Positions 23,050 to 34,600 of a DNA stretch of 64,000 bases are shown piece by piece (the stretch's first letter is position 1; each line of letters starts with the position of its first letter). Position numbers and translations under genes: made by a program. Source of the DNA: Ursus arctos (taxonomy: Eukaryota; Chordata; Mammalia; Carnivora; Ursidae); NCBI RefSeq assembly GCF_023065955.2, contig NW_026622974.1, positions 25,885,718 to 25,949,717 of the forward strand, given 5' to 3'. A model generated the notes under the pieces. It was not told the DNA's origin. It saw only the letters and a list, made by a program, of their open reading frames with translations, and did not search any database.

Positions 23050-23868
23050 CCCGTTTTATAGGGACCTTAGGGCTGTTGTCCTCTTATTCTTCTTCCAGCC
23101 TGTCTTCTGGGGGAGGGGCCTGCCGCACTGTTACTCAGGCAACCCTTGCTTGGGCAGAGTTGCTCTGCCCTCTGTCAATGGGGTATGCTCAGTGGAAACC
23201 GGTTTTTTGAGCTTTTGTTCTCTGGCGGTTTTCTGCATCTCTTTTGAGAGTCAGAGCAGAAATGACCGCATGCAGTCCTCTGACCCAGAGCAGAGAAATC
23301 ATAGTCTGCTCTTCACTGAGCTCTCCAAGACACACAGTCTCCATTTCTGTCTGTGCTGCTAAAAACCGCAGCCTCCCTGGTGGTAGGCCCCCCTGCAACT
23401 GTCCCAGAGGTTGATTCCAGGGCCTAGCGTGTCTCTGCCCTTTGTGCTTCTAAAACTGCGAGCCACCCCCAGTTTGCACACATCCACTCACAGCTTCTGG
23501 ATCCTGTCTGGGGGCTGTACTAAAGTCCTTTTCCCACCACTACAGGTCTGGGAATCTGTGCCTGGTCCCCAGCATGGGATGCTTTTGTACTCCCGTGTTA
23601 TATCACCTTCCCGGCACCAGGTTATGGTGGCTCCCTCCCCCTTCTGTTTATCTTCCAATATCTGCCCACAGAATCATGGCTCTGCCCTTCATACCTCAGG
23701 ACCACCAGAGATTTTCTGCTTGTAGAGATCCAGATATGTATTCTTACATGAGGCTGATTTCGTGGGTGTTCAGAATGGTTAGGTAGATATCCAGCTAAAT
23801 TCAGGGGACCAGTTGAAATAGGGTCCCCTACTCCTCCACCATCTTCCCACCGTCCCCTCAAGAGTAGT
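23050..23868 (-). repeat. 5' UTR of the internally deleted L1
   Basis: This is G+C-richer sequence than the rest of the element, ending at the L1 5' terminus near 23860. Several overlapping frames (22994-23861) on both strands are compositional and I reject them as genes. Confidence 0.75.
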
Positions 23869-24109
23869 CTTATTTAATTATTTTAAACTTAAACTTATTC
23901 TCAAAAATTGAAATGGGATTTGAATGGTCTATAGGATTTTGAAAGTTATCATTGGGATGGATATGCTGCATGGTATATTAAATCCTACATAACCAAGAAC
24001 AGGGCTTGCCTAGTGAAGCTTGAGAAAGACTATTTTAGAACCAATAAAATAGAGGAGTCTTAATACTTACATAAATAATTTGCACTACACTCTCTTGAAA
24101 TTGCTTATC

Positions 24110-24915
24110 TTTTTCCTTCAGCATTTTAAAGATGTCATGCCATTGTCATTATTGATTCTGATGAGAAGTCTGACGTAAGTATTATTGGGTTTCTTTTCCC
24201 CCTGAATGTAGCATATGTTTGTGTGTCGGGATGGGGGTAGAGGTCAGGTATCTGCTTTTATATTTATATTTGGTTTTTGGATGTTTGACTTTGTATTTAT
24301 CCTATTTGAGATCTACTACATTTTTTTTTTTTTGTCTGGGATTTGTGAGTTGAGATCTTTCATAAATTTTGGACATTTCTTGGCATTCATCTCCTCAAAT
24401 ATTTTTTTGGGTACATTTTCTTCCTATTCTACTTCTTGGAATCCAATACGGTACATTTGATCACAGGTTTTAGATGCTTTTCTCAGTTCTTTAATTTTTT
24501 TTCCTCCTTTTATTTTAGTTTGGATAATTTCAATTAATTTGACTCTGAATTCACTTATCCTTTCTTCTGCTTTTTCTAGACTACTGTAACATACACAAAT
24601 TGAATGAATTCTACGTTTATGATATTTTATTTTTAAATCCTAGAATTTCCTCTTTTTCAAAAAAGTTTCTAGTCCTCTACTGAAATGAAGTTCCCCATTG
24701 TATCCATATGTTGACCACTTTTTCCACCAGTTTTAAAAATATATTTATAGGGGTGCCTGGGTTCCTCAGTCAGTTAAGCTTCTGCCTTTGACTCAGGATC
24801 CCAGGGTCCTGGGATTGAGCCCCGCATTGGACTCTCTGCTCAGTGGGGAGCCTGCTTCTCCCTCTCCCTCTGTGCTCTCTTCCCCTCCCTCTGTGCTCTC
24901 TCTCTCTCTCAAAAA

Positions 24916-24950
<35 letters not shown>

Positions 24951-25750
24951 ATTGTAAAAAATATTTATATTAAATTTTTTATTTTCTAATTCCAACATTT
25001 TGGTCACATTTGCGTTTACTTCTATTGACTATTTATTGTTTTGATGGATGACATCACCCTGCTTGTTTACATACCACAGGATTTTTAATTTTATGCCAGA
25101 AATTGTGTGTAAAAGTACTGTAAATATTATTTACTGAAGAAAAAGAAACGTCATGCCTGTGATAGGCTGCATGTGATGAAGCTGAAGCAGCCTAATTTGT
25201 AGTTGAGCTGGCTCTGAGGCTTGTGATAGCTTTTGTTAGATCAGTAGTTCACCACAGGTTTCGAATGTTTTATGAGAAGAATTGGGACTAGTTTATCTGA
25301 GCAGTAGTATAATTCTTTATGTCTTACAGCCCAGTAGCCATGCCACCCAGATTTTTTTGGTTCCTATGGTGTTCTCTTGGCTCTCTCCAGCCAGGCTTCT
25401 GACTTTCTGAGCTTCATGAGCTCTATTTCTGCATTGCTGCTGTGCTTTTAGCTCTTGGCATGCTACTGCCTTGCACTCAGGTAAGAGCCATGAAGGACTT
25501 AGGAGATGATGTTTCTCAGCTCTCCAGTCATTCACCCAGGTTTCAGTTGTTATGTACTTGATCCGCTTTTCAGGAATCTCTGTATCTTCTTTCCCTGTCC
25601 ACAGGATTTAGAGCATGACTGTATGCACTCTGTAAGGCTTCAAGTACAGTAATCTCTCCCCGTCCTCTGCTCGGCTTCCATCCTTCAGCTGGCCATACAT
25701 GTATTCAGTGAAAGCTCTGATAAAATTGGGATTGAGCACACTCTCAAGGA
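24110..25750 (-). repeat. HAL1-like (half-L1) remnant, antisense
   Basis: 'gatgtcatgccattgtcatt', 'gatgagaagtctgacgtaa', 'cttggcattcatctcctca', 'ttggaatccaatacgg', 'taattccaacattttgg' and 'ttatgccagaaattgtgtg' occur in the order found in antisense HAL1, a nonautonomous L1 relative with only an ORF1-like frame. It is diverged and split by a Can-SINE. The right-hand limit is a guess. Confidence 0.58.
24735..24969 (+). mobile_element. Can-SINE with long (TAAA)n tail
   Basis: The head 'ggggtgcctgggttcctcag' begins at 24750. A tRNA-like section, a CT-rich middle and (AAAT)n follow to about 24953. Flanks 'aaaaatatatttata' (24735-24749) and 'taaaaaatatttata' (24955-24969) are a probable TSD. The host is the HAL1-like remnant. 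Confidence 0.95.
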
Positions 25751-27289
25751 CCTCCTTCATGATAGCCACATGAGGCTATAAAGCGTTTAGTAAAATTGTG
25801 GCTTGTTTCTCCTTACTTCTGTCTACAGTGAGTTTGCTCCTCCTCCTGTGCCCATGGATTTGGGTTTCTTCTCTCCTAGGAAAGGTTCTTACCTTTTGGG
25901 AATTCAATCCATTTATATTTCTTTTTATCTTCAGCTCTCTAGTGGAAAAAAACCAAAACCATATTTTTATAATTTGTCTGCCTTGTTTTCTTTGTTAGAG
26001 TGGGAGAAGCGGTCTCCTGATTTTCTACATCCTAACCAGAAGCACCTATATCCTTATAATAAATTCCTTTTCTGCTTTAATTAGTCAGTTATTTTTGATG
26101 TTTGCCAACAAGAACCAGAATTGGTATTATTCATCATGTATTAATCAAGAGGAATAAGTAAACTTAATCACAATCACATAAATTAAATTATTAAATTATT
26201 TAATTTCAAGTAATATTCAAATAATTATTTTTGGAAATTACTTTTATCATATACATATGAATGTGACTACTGCTTCCTCATGATCTTAAATCTTTTGATT
26301 CAACTAAATTCCATTTCTTCTATTCCTGTTCTGAAGCAAGATTTTTAAAAAATATATCTTATAGATAGCCTTCCTCATAAGTACATGAATATAATCTTTC
26401 TATATAGCCTCAGACTGAATAACCCTTTAATGTATTGCATATATTAGTATATCTAATATGTAATATTTTATATACATAGACATTCTGATTTCATTAATCA
26501 TTTTTTCTGCTTCTTTTCTGGGACCTCTACAATTTCTTATACTTCTGTGATCATAGGAAGACTAAAATGAGATATTGTATTTACACAAATGAGAACAATG
26601 TGTGTACTAGTTTTATTATCTTTTGTAAAGCTGTTCCTAATTCTTTCAAAGATCATTGTATATTCTACAGGCAAAATGGCATTACTTTAAATTATCATGT
26701 ATTGATTTTGCAAATAGATAATTAATCCTCTATATTACATCTGTGCATTTTACTTTATGCTCCTTATTTAGTGGAGACACAATTAGAAACAAATGTTTCT
26801 ATGTTATCAAATATGTGTATGAATTTTCTAGCTTTAATTTTTCTAAGTGATCACAGTGCATTTCATTTCTTAAAGAAGATATTTGAAATAGCTATATGCA
26901 GAATATTTAGTTTTTAGTTAAATTATTGAAATTGTATCACAAATATTTGGTCTCTTTTTTTTGTTTTTGCTGTTGTTGTTGCTGTTGACCTATTACCTAA
27001 TGGTGATAGACCTTTCTGCCCATTGCCAAGGGCCCAGTTATTTATTGTTTACTAATATATATACTAAAGCTCCTAATTCTTATAGTCTTCATCTATTCGT
27101 CAATCTCTATCATGCCAGACTGCTACATGAGACACATTTCTCATTTGATGGGAATGGTCTTCACACTACTTGAGAAAATTGATTTACCACTTGTTCAAAT
27201 ATAGAGACAGACCTTGCTACTGACTCAAAGAGATAGGGCACCTTGTCAAAGAAGGACATGGACCATAGAATAAAGAAGCCAAGTGTGGT
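25751..27289. other. Unassigned, A+T-rich DNA
   Basis: I see no family I can name. Two overlapping plus-strand frames at 25798-26084 have no recognisable product. Confidence 0.35.
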
Positions 27290-27885
27290 AGGTTGCATTA
27301 ATATCAAAATTTCCTACCTGATCCTTATGGGGCACTACTATGAACCATCCCTGTGGGAAGATTATGGTTCCCTGATATCAGGTTTTACCATGTAACTTCC
27401 TTTGGCCAATTAAATATGAATAGCAATGTCACATGCCAGTTCTGGGAAGATGCACTGAGAGCCATTGCGTGGTAGTGCCATTCTTCTTTTTTTTTTAAGA
27501 TGTATTTATTTATGTGAGAGAGAGAAAGAGAGCTGGGGTAGGGGCAGAGGGAGAGGGAGAGAGAGAATCCCAAGCAGACTTCTCACTGAGGGCCGAGCCC
27601 AATGCGGGGCTCTATCCCTCAACCCTGAGATTAGGACCTGAGCCAAAATCAAGAGCCAGGTGGTTAACTGACTGAGCCACCCAGGTATTATTCTCTTCCC
27701 CCTGCTGTAAGAGTAGCAATATCCCAGGTAATGACTGATCTTTCAGCCTATATCCGAGAATAAAGAAGACACATAGAACAATATATATGTAACACGAATA
27801 AGAAATAAACAATTTTTGTTGTAAACCATAGAAATCTAGAAGTTGTTTCTTACTGTGGCGTAATCTGATAAAAGTTTACCCATAA
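27290..27885 (+). repeat. MLT1-like (ERVL-MaLR) LTR split by a SINE
   Basis: Left part: 'aacttcctttggccaatta', 'gcaatgtcacatgcc', 'agagccattgcgtggt'. After the SINE: 'tcttccccctgctgtaag', 'gcaatatcccaggtaatg', 'agaaataaacaatttttg' and the end 'ctgtggcgtaatctgat'. The order and the AATAAA signal fit an MLT1-like LTR in sense orientation. Confidence 0.52.
27484..27695 (-). mobile_element. Can-SINE inside the MLT1-like LTR
   Basis: Poly-T, 'aagatgtatttatttatgtg', a long purine-rich middle and the antisense head 'ctgagccacccagg' are clear. The flanks ('attcttc' and 'attattctcttcc') suggest a degraded TSD that I cannot define. The SINE interrupts an LTR that reads continuously across it. Confidence 0.88.
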
Positions 27886-28004
27886 TTTTAGGGGGTTAGA
27901 ATTGTATACTATGTTTATGGCTTTGTTCCTAAAACAAGTATAGGAGTACAGTTTTTCTGGAAATGTTTAAAGTATTTATATATGTTTATTCTTGAAAAGT
28001 ATTT

Positions 28005-28240
28005 ATTAGATTAGAGATGGAAACTTCTTTAAGAACTTTCCCTGATTCCTCATTTTCATCTAGATGCTCTTTTTCTTTTTTTCCTTATCATCCAATGCAA
28101 ACATGTAAATATTTCTTAAGTGTCTCATCAATTAGACTGTATACTTTTTGGGAGAAGTGACTTTGTCATGTTTAATTTTAGGTACAACATCTAGCACAGT
28201 ACCTAGACCATGCTGATGCTTCTAAATGTTCGTTAATATG
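28005..28240 (+). repeat. L2 LINE 3' end
   Basis: 'aactttccctgattcctc', 'attagactgtatactttt', 'gtgactttgtcatgtttaat' and 'agcacagtacctagaccatg' give the L2 3' end in sense orientation. Confidence 0.65.
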
Positions 28241-29409
28241 TAGACACAAATCCACAATCTAAAAAGCCAAAGTGGCTAATTTGCAGCAAACTTGACCTGA
28301 TCTGAACTGATTTGACAAGAAAACCTGATCTGAACTGACATGAAAGCATTTATAGTCATTAATTAACCTACACAGAATGAACATTTATAAGTTTGGCTTA
28401 GGAAATATTAAACATTTTATTGTAGGGTGCTGCTCTAGGCTCCCCAGGTGATGTTACATGATATGGTGTATATGTATTGTATCACCTTTCTAGAATCCCT
28501 CAAATTCTGATTTCTAAAACACATCCTGGCTCCAGGAATTTAAGATAAGAGATTGTGGACTTGTGTCAGCAAATGAGTGTTTTCTGGACTGTGACCAACC
28601 TTTTTTTCTTTGTAGTTATATATGCTTTCATCCTTTATCAGATAAATGCCTTTTAGGATTTTTCATAGCAGCCTTGAATTTATTTATAACTTTCAAGAAT
28701 TTTGCACCTAACCACATGAAAAGAGCATAATTGCAATTTCAACATCCATAGTTTAATAATAATATGACTTTACTAGCATGTAGATATAAATATTGATGGG
28801 TCTTGTTCATGAAGTCTGCCATGCTAGCATTAAAGGAAGATATGTAAATATTGACATACTTTTAACCTATAGAGTAATTTCACAGGGTGAAAGTAGCCAT
28901 TTTGGGAGTCTAACAGAAAAATTAACTGTGAACTAATATTTGTTTCTAGTGCCTCTATGTAAGAAATAATAATCATCCTGCATTAGGAATTCATCATTAA
29001 TATAGTATTACACAGTGAGTGAGTGGAAAATCACACACATACTCACACATATACATGGACTAGAATCGTGTGTTCTGTTAAATGGTACAAATGAGGCTGG
29101 GCCTCTCAGTTGTAATAATGTAATTCCAATTTTTTTCCGATCTATAAGTGGCACTGATGGGTTAATGTTGGCCATACTTGGATCTATATTGCTACTATAT
29201 TTTCTCCATGTATAAACTCTAATTTAATCATAGATAAAATGGCAATAAAACATACACAAGAGTTTTAATGTAGTCCATGCCATTCGCTGCTTTTTGATAT
29301 AAGCTGCTTTATATTCTGATTATGTTGCTGCTATAAAATGAACAAAGGGTAACATGGAATTTGATAAAGACAAGAAAACTTTTATTAAACTTTTACAACA
29401 GTGAAATAA
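28241..29409. other. Unassigned single-copy DNA
   Basis: I see no repeat I can name and no exon-like signal. A short local duplication of 'ctgatctgaactga' occurs near 28297 and 28326. Confidence 0.4.
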
Positions 29410-29435
29410 ATTATTCATGCAATTGCATGAATAAT
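29410..29435. repeat. Perfect 26-bp palindrome
   Basis: The left half 'attattcatgcaa' (29410-29422) is followed immediately by its exact reverse complement (29423-29435). The centre reads 'atgcaattgcat', resembling two overlapping octamer-type sites. It is read directly; a regulatory role is only a possibility. Confidence 0.97.
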
Positions 29436-31839
29436 GGTATCCATGCTGATTAAATCAGCTAAGAGGAGGCAAATATTCACGTGCATGGCATGAGTTCCAT
29501 TTTCAAACAGTTCTGAAATGAAAATGTAATATAAAACAACACAGTAGTCGGTCCCCAAAAATGGAAAGAAAAAATGTGGAGTACAGTATTAATTCAAAAG
29601 AGGAGGGAAAAGTTTAAAGCACTTGCACTTCTGAAATCCACTAGCCAGAAGGAATTTTCAAAGACAGAAAAAATAATCCACCACTTCAAAGGAATTTAAT
29701 GAAAGAGAAATAGCAAAGATGACTAGGGTGCAAGAGGGACAGACCTAAGGCTTAGAGAAGGGAGAGAATGAGTATTTATGCAATGAACCATTGCATAGCT
29801 TATTCCATTGGGGGCTTGAATAAAATGGGCTTCTCTCCAAATTGGGCTGTTGGGAACCTGCCAGCATTTTTGGGATAATCTAAGAAAGGACCTGCTGCTG
29901 GTAATAAATAAGGTGTCTTCCAGATCTCTGCGACCCGCTTTAAGATTTGTGACTATCACTTGTCCTGTCATCAAAATGTTCGCAGAAAGAAAGTGTCAGA
30001 GTTCATACTTCTTCCCTTTCCACATCACTGAGCACAAGAAATGGAGGAGAAAACCCCTGCCACCCACAGAATTCCAAAGAGCTGAGTGCATGCTGCAGAG
30101 CACGCTGACGAAGTAGGAGGAGAGGAAAAATAGCTCCTACTTGAGCCTAGCAAAGAAGTGGGGAGGAAAAAAGGGCGCATGGGGGAAGGAGACTGACCAA
30201 ATGGTAGCATTCCTTACCAACCATGCACAAATCCACCTTCAGAAAAATTCTTCGCCACAGACAGGATACTTTTTATTATCAGCCAGTCCCTCTGATTAGA
30301 GTGCTGGCATCTGGTCCAGTTCGTCAGGACCGCTGGAGACCACTGGTGTCTGTAGGACTCTTTGCTGACAATCGGCCAGCATACATGGCCAGGCCTTCCT
30401 GCCTGCTCGCCACTTGGTCTGTTTTGATTGGTTCTTTGTCCTGTTTGGTGAGTGCTGGTGCCATGCTACCTATTCTCTGTGACTGTCACCTTTGTTCTTA
30501 ATCCAAGCCACTGAGAGCGCCCTGAAGAATTCTCTCATCCCCGGGGAAACTCTTCCGTATTTTCCTCTCTGACCTCTTCCTCCTTCTATGTGCCCATGTC
30601 CCCCCCTTCCTCATTTGCCTCCTCTTCTGACTAGACCTGTGGCTTTTTCAGTCTAGGAGGCCTTTTATTAAGTGAAGGAGTAAAGACAGAAAGGTTATGG
30701 AATTTTCACTGGAAACCCTTTCCTCCTCAGGGGGTACATATTGTAACGTATACCTATTTTAGTCTTACCTTATACTTTGAGAAAAGCCATCTGTTTGTAA
30801 TCCTGGTGCCCCTCATTTTGCCAGTTTTTCAAAGCTCTTTCTTTCTTTGGAGAGTCAAACAACAGCGAGCTGAGCTCCCAGCCTGCCTGACTGAAGCAAG
30901 TCCAGGGCTGTTCTTGAACATTTCTAAGCATCCCTCATGGATGTCACAATGCTGCATAAAGCTATTCAGGCTTCTGCCTGTCACTTTTTACGGGGGACCA
31001 CTGCTCCCACACCATACTCCACCAACTATCTCATTATTCTTGTCCATGCTGCTGCCACTATCCCTGTATTTCCCCAACCCAAAGCTATTGTGTTTGACAG
31101 GATTAATGAAGACTTGTAGGGTGCAAGAGGGGATTTAAAATACAGAGTGGAAAACACTCTTAAACAATCACTGTCAGAGTCTATGTACTGCCTTTCAAAG
31201 GATCCCTTTGGTTTCCCCCCCTTCTTGCCTCTCACAACTGGCACATATGGTGCCCTGGTCCATAGTTCCTTTCTTAGGCCCTCTCCTCCTAGAATATAGA
31301 GCCCCAACCCCTATATCTGGGCCTGTAGGAGGAAGTAAAAACCATTGCTGAATGTGAAAATAATCCCAGCAGTGTCATGCTACCCTCCGAGAAGGCAACT
31401 GATGATTTTTAAAAAAAATGGAATATAGTATACGTAAATCCTGTTCCAAACTATGGCCATTTGGATGTGGTACTAGTCATCACTTCTCTGAGAACAGTGG
31501 TTAGGTGCATTCATTACATACCCATGACTAAACAAGGCTCAGCAAAGTGGTATCTCTCACACAAAGCAGGTGGGTTTTTCAGGGACAATGCACAGGAGAC
31601 AATATGAGAAAATCTATATTAAATAAATATCGTGTAATATAATGCTGAAACAGAATTATTTAAATGCTAGTGATCCCATTTCTCTTTATATGCCAAACTC
31701 TGCTGCCATGAATGGTGGCCCTGTTATGTCATGATGCTGCCTGTAAGAAAGAATGGCCTTTCCCAAATCATACAGCTGGACTAGTCTTTGTTCTCGCACA
31801 GTATAATGTTGTACCTAGTGAATACAACAAGATTGAACT
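29436..31839. other. Unassigned stretch with several overlapping open frames
   Basis: I cannot assign this 2.4 kb to a repeat family. It is less A+T-rich than its surroundings and carries several open frames of 60-110 codons (29850-30116 +, 30223-30501 +, 30806-31138 +, 31026-31307 -), none with a recognised motif. The inner frame at 30937-31119 contains 'YLIILVHAAATIPVFPQPKA', which looks more protein-like than the longer frame over it. A decayed retroelement or processed pseudogene is possible. Confidence 0.3.
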
Positions 31840-32210
31840 GTTAACAGTATTTTTAAAATCCTATTATGTGCTAGTCATTGGGCTTGGTGTTCAGGATAGA
31901 AACATGATTAAATTGTGGCCCCCGCTTTTAAATTGCTTCCAGTCTAATAGGAGAAACAGACTGAAAGAAGTACATAGTGCCTTACACACAATAATAAAAA
32001 TGCATATAGGATATAATGAGTGCAGGGTCAATTCTGGGAGGGATGAGGGGAGGAGCAGGGGAAGAAAGTTCTTCATCGACTGGGTCATGCCTGAGTTGAA
32101 TCTTGATGATGAGTGTTATGTGCCAGGTGGACAGAGTGGGAGTGGCGGTGGTGGGTTTTCAGATGTGTCTGAACTGAAGAGTGTGAAAAAGGATGCATGA
32201 GAGCCCTTCT
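31840..32210 (-). repeat. L2 LINE, antisense
   Basis: 'cctattatgtgctagtcatt', 'gcttggtgttcaggataga', 'cttccagtctaataggag' and 'catgcctgagttgaatcttg' follow antisense L2. The long plus-strand frame at 31712-32200 crosses it and is not supported as a gene. Confidence 0.6.
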
Positions 32211-33190
32211 CTAATAACATCAGACAACTTTCTCTCCTCATCATGTTTTTTGGATTCTTCCCATTGCAGTCATTAGTATTTCCAAAATAATACAAAATTT
32301 AGGAGACGATACCTTATTAAAAGCAAACAGAATCAGCTTCAGGGTTCAGAATGACACATTCCTGCAGCAGATAAAGTGATTCCTCTAGCTTTTTCTTTCT
32401 ATAGCCAAATCTTTAATGTACTATATGTTCCACTATCTCTAAATGCTAATGGTAAAAACATCAAATCCTTGATCAAGGTGGGGGAAAATGAAGACAGCAT
32501 AATCATGTCAGTGATAGATCTATATTTACTCAGTAAAGGCATGACTGGACTAAATTATGAATCCTGTCTGTCAGACTGCACAAAATATAGTCAGGTTGCT
32601 GATTTCAGAATTTATAACACGTACTGTTTTTATATTTGAACTTGTTCATAAAAGGAAAATTTTTAAGAGTCTATTGCAGTATAAATTTATAACTACTGTA
32701 CTGCCTGAAATATATTTCCATTGTGTAAACTAAATTTGTGAAGAAGAAAGGCTAGTTGAAATATGTTTACTGTATTAAAGTTCAAATGTTCCTTGTCCTA
32801 TGGTAGAGGGCTGCAGAAAATTCTAGAATTTGAGTGTACAGGGAAAGACTGTATCCTCCGCTGCCTGGAACTGTGTTAGTTTTTTATATCCCTGCCATGT
32901 TTCTATGTCAGGGAGACCCAGATCTTTTAGGGGATGTGACCAGGGAAGAAATAGGTATTGCCTCAGAAACTCAGCTGTGTAGAAGTTGAATTTTCTGAGC
33001 GCGCATTTCTCTGCAGTGAGAGTGTGCTTTAGGTGAGAAGCATCAACATCTACTTGTTATCATGGTAGGAAACTGTGGAAAACAATAAAGGAAGGGACTG
33101 TCCCCTTTATAATTAACTAACTGCTATATATACTTTATATTCTTAGTGCTTTGCTAGGCCCTCTAAGAGATAAAAGAGAAAAATCAATCA
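32211..33190. other. Unassigned single-copy DNA
   Basis: I see no repeat or exon that I can support. Confidence 0.4.
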
Positions 33191-33935
33191 AATGATGGGC
33201 CATGTCTAAATCCCTTCAATGTGTTCCCAACACTTTCAGTAAAAATCAAAGACTAGGGGGCATTTGAGTGGCTTAGTCGGTTAAGCGTCTGTCTTTGGCT
33301 TAGGTGATGATCCCAGAGTCCTGGGATAAAGACCCACATGGGGCTCCCTGCTCAACGGAGAATCTGCTTCTCCCTCTCCCTCTGCGGCTCTCCCTGCTCA
33401 TTCTCTCTCGCGCTCGCTCAAATAAATAAATAAAATCTTAAAAAAAAAATCAAAGACTGGAAAGCCCTGCGCAAGTCCTACTCCAAACCCAGGATGTTAG
33501 TGGGACCCTATCTCTTTCTGCTTCTCCCCTAGCTCAGTCCACTCTAGCCATACTGGATCCTTTGCTTTTCTTGAACATAAGGCCATTCTTCTGCTGCACA
33601 TCCGTGGCACTGGCTGGTCTCTCCATCTGCAAGCTCTTTCACCAGATGTCCTCATGGCTTACTGCTTCAGTTCCTGTGTCAATGTCATCGTCTTAGTGAG
33701 GCTTCCCTATTACCGCATTTAAAATTTCAACAAAGTGCTTCCACCCCCATCACTCTGCACTTTCTTTTTCCATCTCCTGCTTGTCATTTCTTTATTGCCC
33801 TCTTTACTTTCTGTCATACTGAGTATTTTACTTTTTTGTTTATTGACTCTCTCTAGAAGGGAGGACAGTGATCCTTTCCCCCCCCCCCCACTGCTGTATG
33901 CCCAGAGCCTGGGCACCAGCACCTTATCCTTTTGA
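33191..33935 (+). repeat. L2 LINE interrupted by a Can-SINE
   Basis: Left of the SINE: 'aaatcccttcaatgtgttcc'. Right of it: 'cactctagccatactggatc', 'ctccatctgcaagctctttc', 'cagatgtcctcatggcttac', 'agtgaggcttccctattacc' and 'atgcccagagcctgggcacc'. The order is that of the sense L2 3' half. A run of 12 C lies at 33878-33889. Confidence 0.65.
33241..33458 (+). mobile_element. Can-SINE with 14-bp perfect TSD
   Basis: 'aaaaatcaaagact' is at 33241-33254 and 33445-33458. The body begins 'gggggcatttgagtggctt', includes 'ggttaagcgtctgtctttgg', a CT-rich middle and 'aaataaataaataaaatct'. It interrupts an L2. Confidence 0.96.
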
Positions 33936-34564
33936 TAGTACAGTGCCTGCCTCCCATAGCCCTGGTTGTTTACTCTTTCCTGAGTGCAGCCACTGTGTGG
34001 CCTTGCGTGGCATGGTGTCCTCCTCCCCTGGACTGTGAATATATGTGACTGAGAAACTGCATGGCATGCATCTGTCCGGTGTCAGGTGTGTTTGGCCATC
34101 CTCAAAACCCTGGGGCAGGAATGCCTCCATCACCAATAGGGTGAATAGGAGACAATTAAAACAAGGAGATGCTTACAAGGCAAGATGTATACAAGAATCA
34201 ATAATGTAATTGAGGATGTCTAAGAAGGTGGTAAATTAGGTGACAGTAAAAGTACGGTGGGAGTTCAGAAATCTTTGTATACTAATTTTAATTTAATAAG
34301 TGAAGTCTTTTATGAAAAATTATAATAAAGACTGAAATTGGAATAAAAGTGCCTAGCACATGTCCTGTTTAGTGCCCTGTTCTGGATTATTTCTGCCTTC
34401 CATTGTCTTTTAGCTATTTTAGTAAGTTGCAGAAACCTGATAATAATGTAATGACTCTTGTCCATAGAAATAAAAAATGATTGTATCTGGTAAAAGGCAA
34501 TTGACTGTTACCCTTTAGATAGACCCACTTTGCATCTCTTTATAATTTCACCTCAAAATTCTTT

Positions 34565-34567
<3 letters not shown>

Positions 34568-34598
<31 letters not shown>
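34568..34598. repeat. (AC)n microsatellite
   Basis: This is an uninterrupted AC dinucleotide run of 31 bases. Confidence 0.97.

Positions 34599-34600
<2 letters not shown>

Larger units (their letters stand above)
19362..23884 (-). mobile_element. Carnivore L1 with both ends, TSD and an internal deletion
   Basis: The target duplication is 'cttatttaattacttt' (19362-19377) against 'cttatttaattatttt' (23869-23884), 15 of 16 identical. The 3' UTR starts after a T-rich tail ('ttagtcaccatataatac', 19397 onward). The 5' end shows 'ctactcctccaccatcttcc' near 23829-23848. At about 21242 the sequence jumps from the RT region ('ttgtatcctgccaca') to a part of ORF2 normally far upstream ('ttccaaaatttttcttgtg'). 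By comparison with complete L1s, roughly 1.7 kb of reverse transcriptase is missing. Total length is 4.5 kb. Confidence 0.95.

Noticed and set aside
22994..23861. Cluster of open frames of 70-122 codons
   Set aside because: They fall in the 5' UTR and ORF1 start of the antisense L1, on both strands, with no consistent reading frame.
24900..24955. Possible CRISPR-like or tandem array
   Set aside because: It is the (TC)n middle and (AAAT)n tail of a Can-SINE, not spaced repeats.
31712..32200. 162-codon plus-strand open frame
   Set aside because: Most of it translates an antisense L2 repeat. The Gly/Ser-rich end is compositional.
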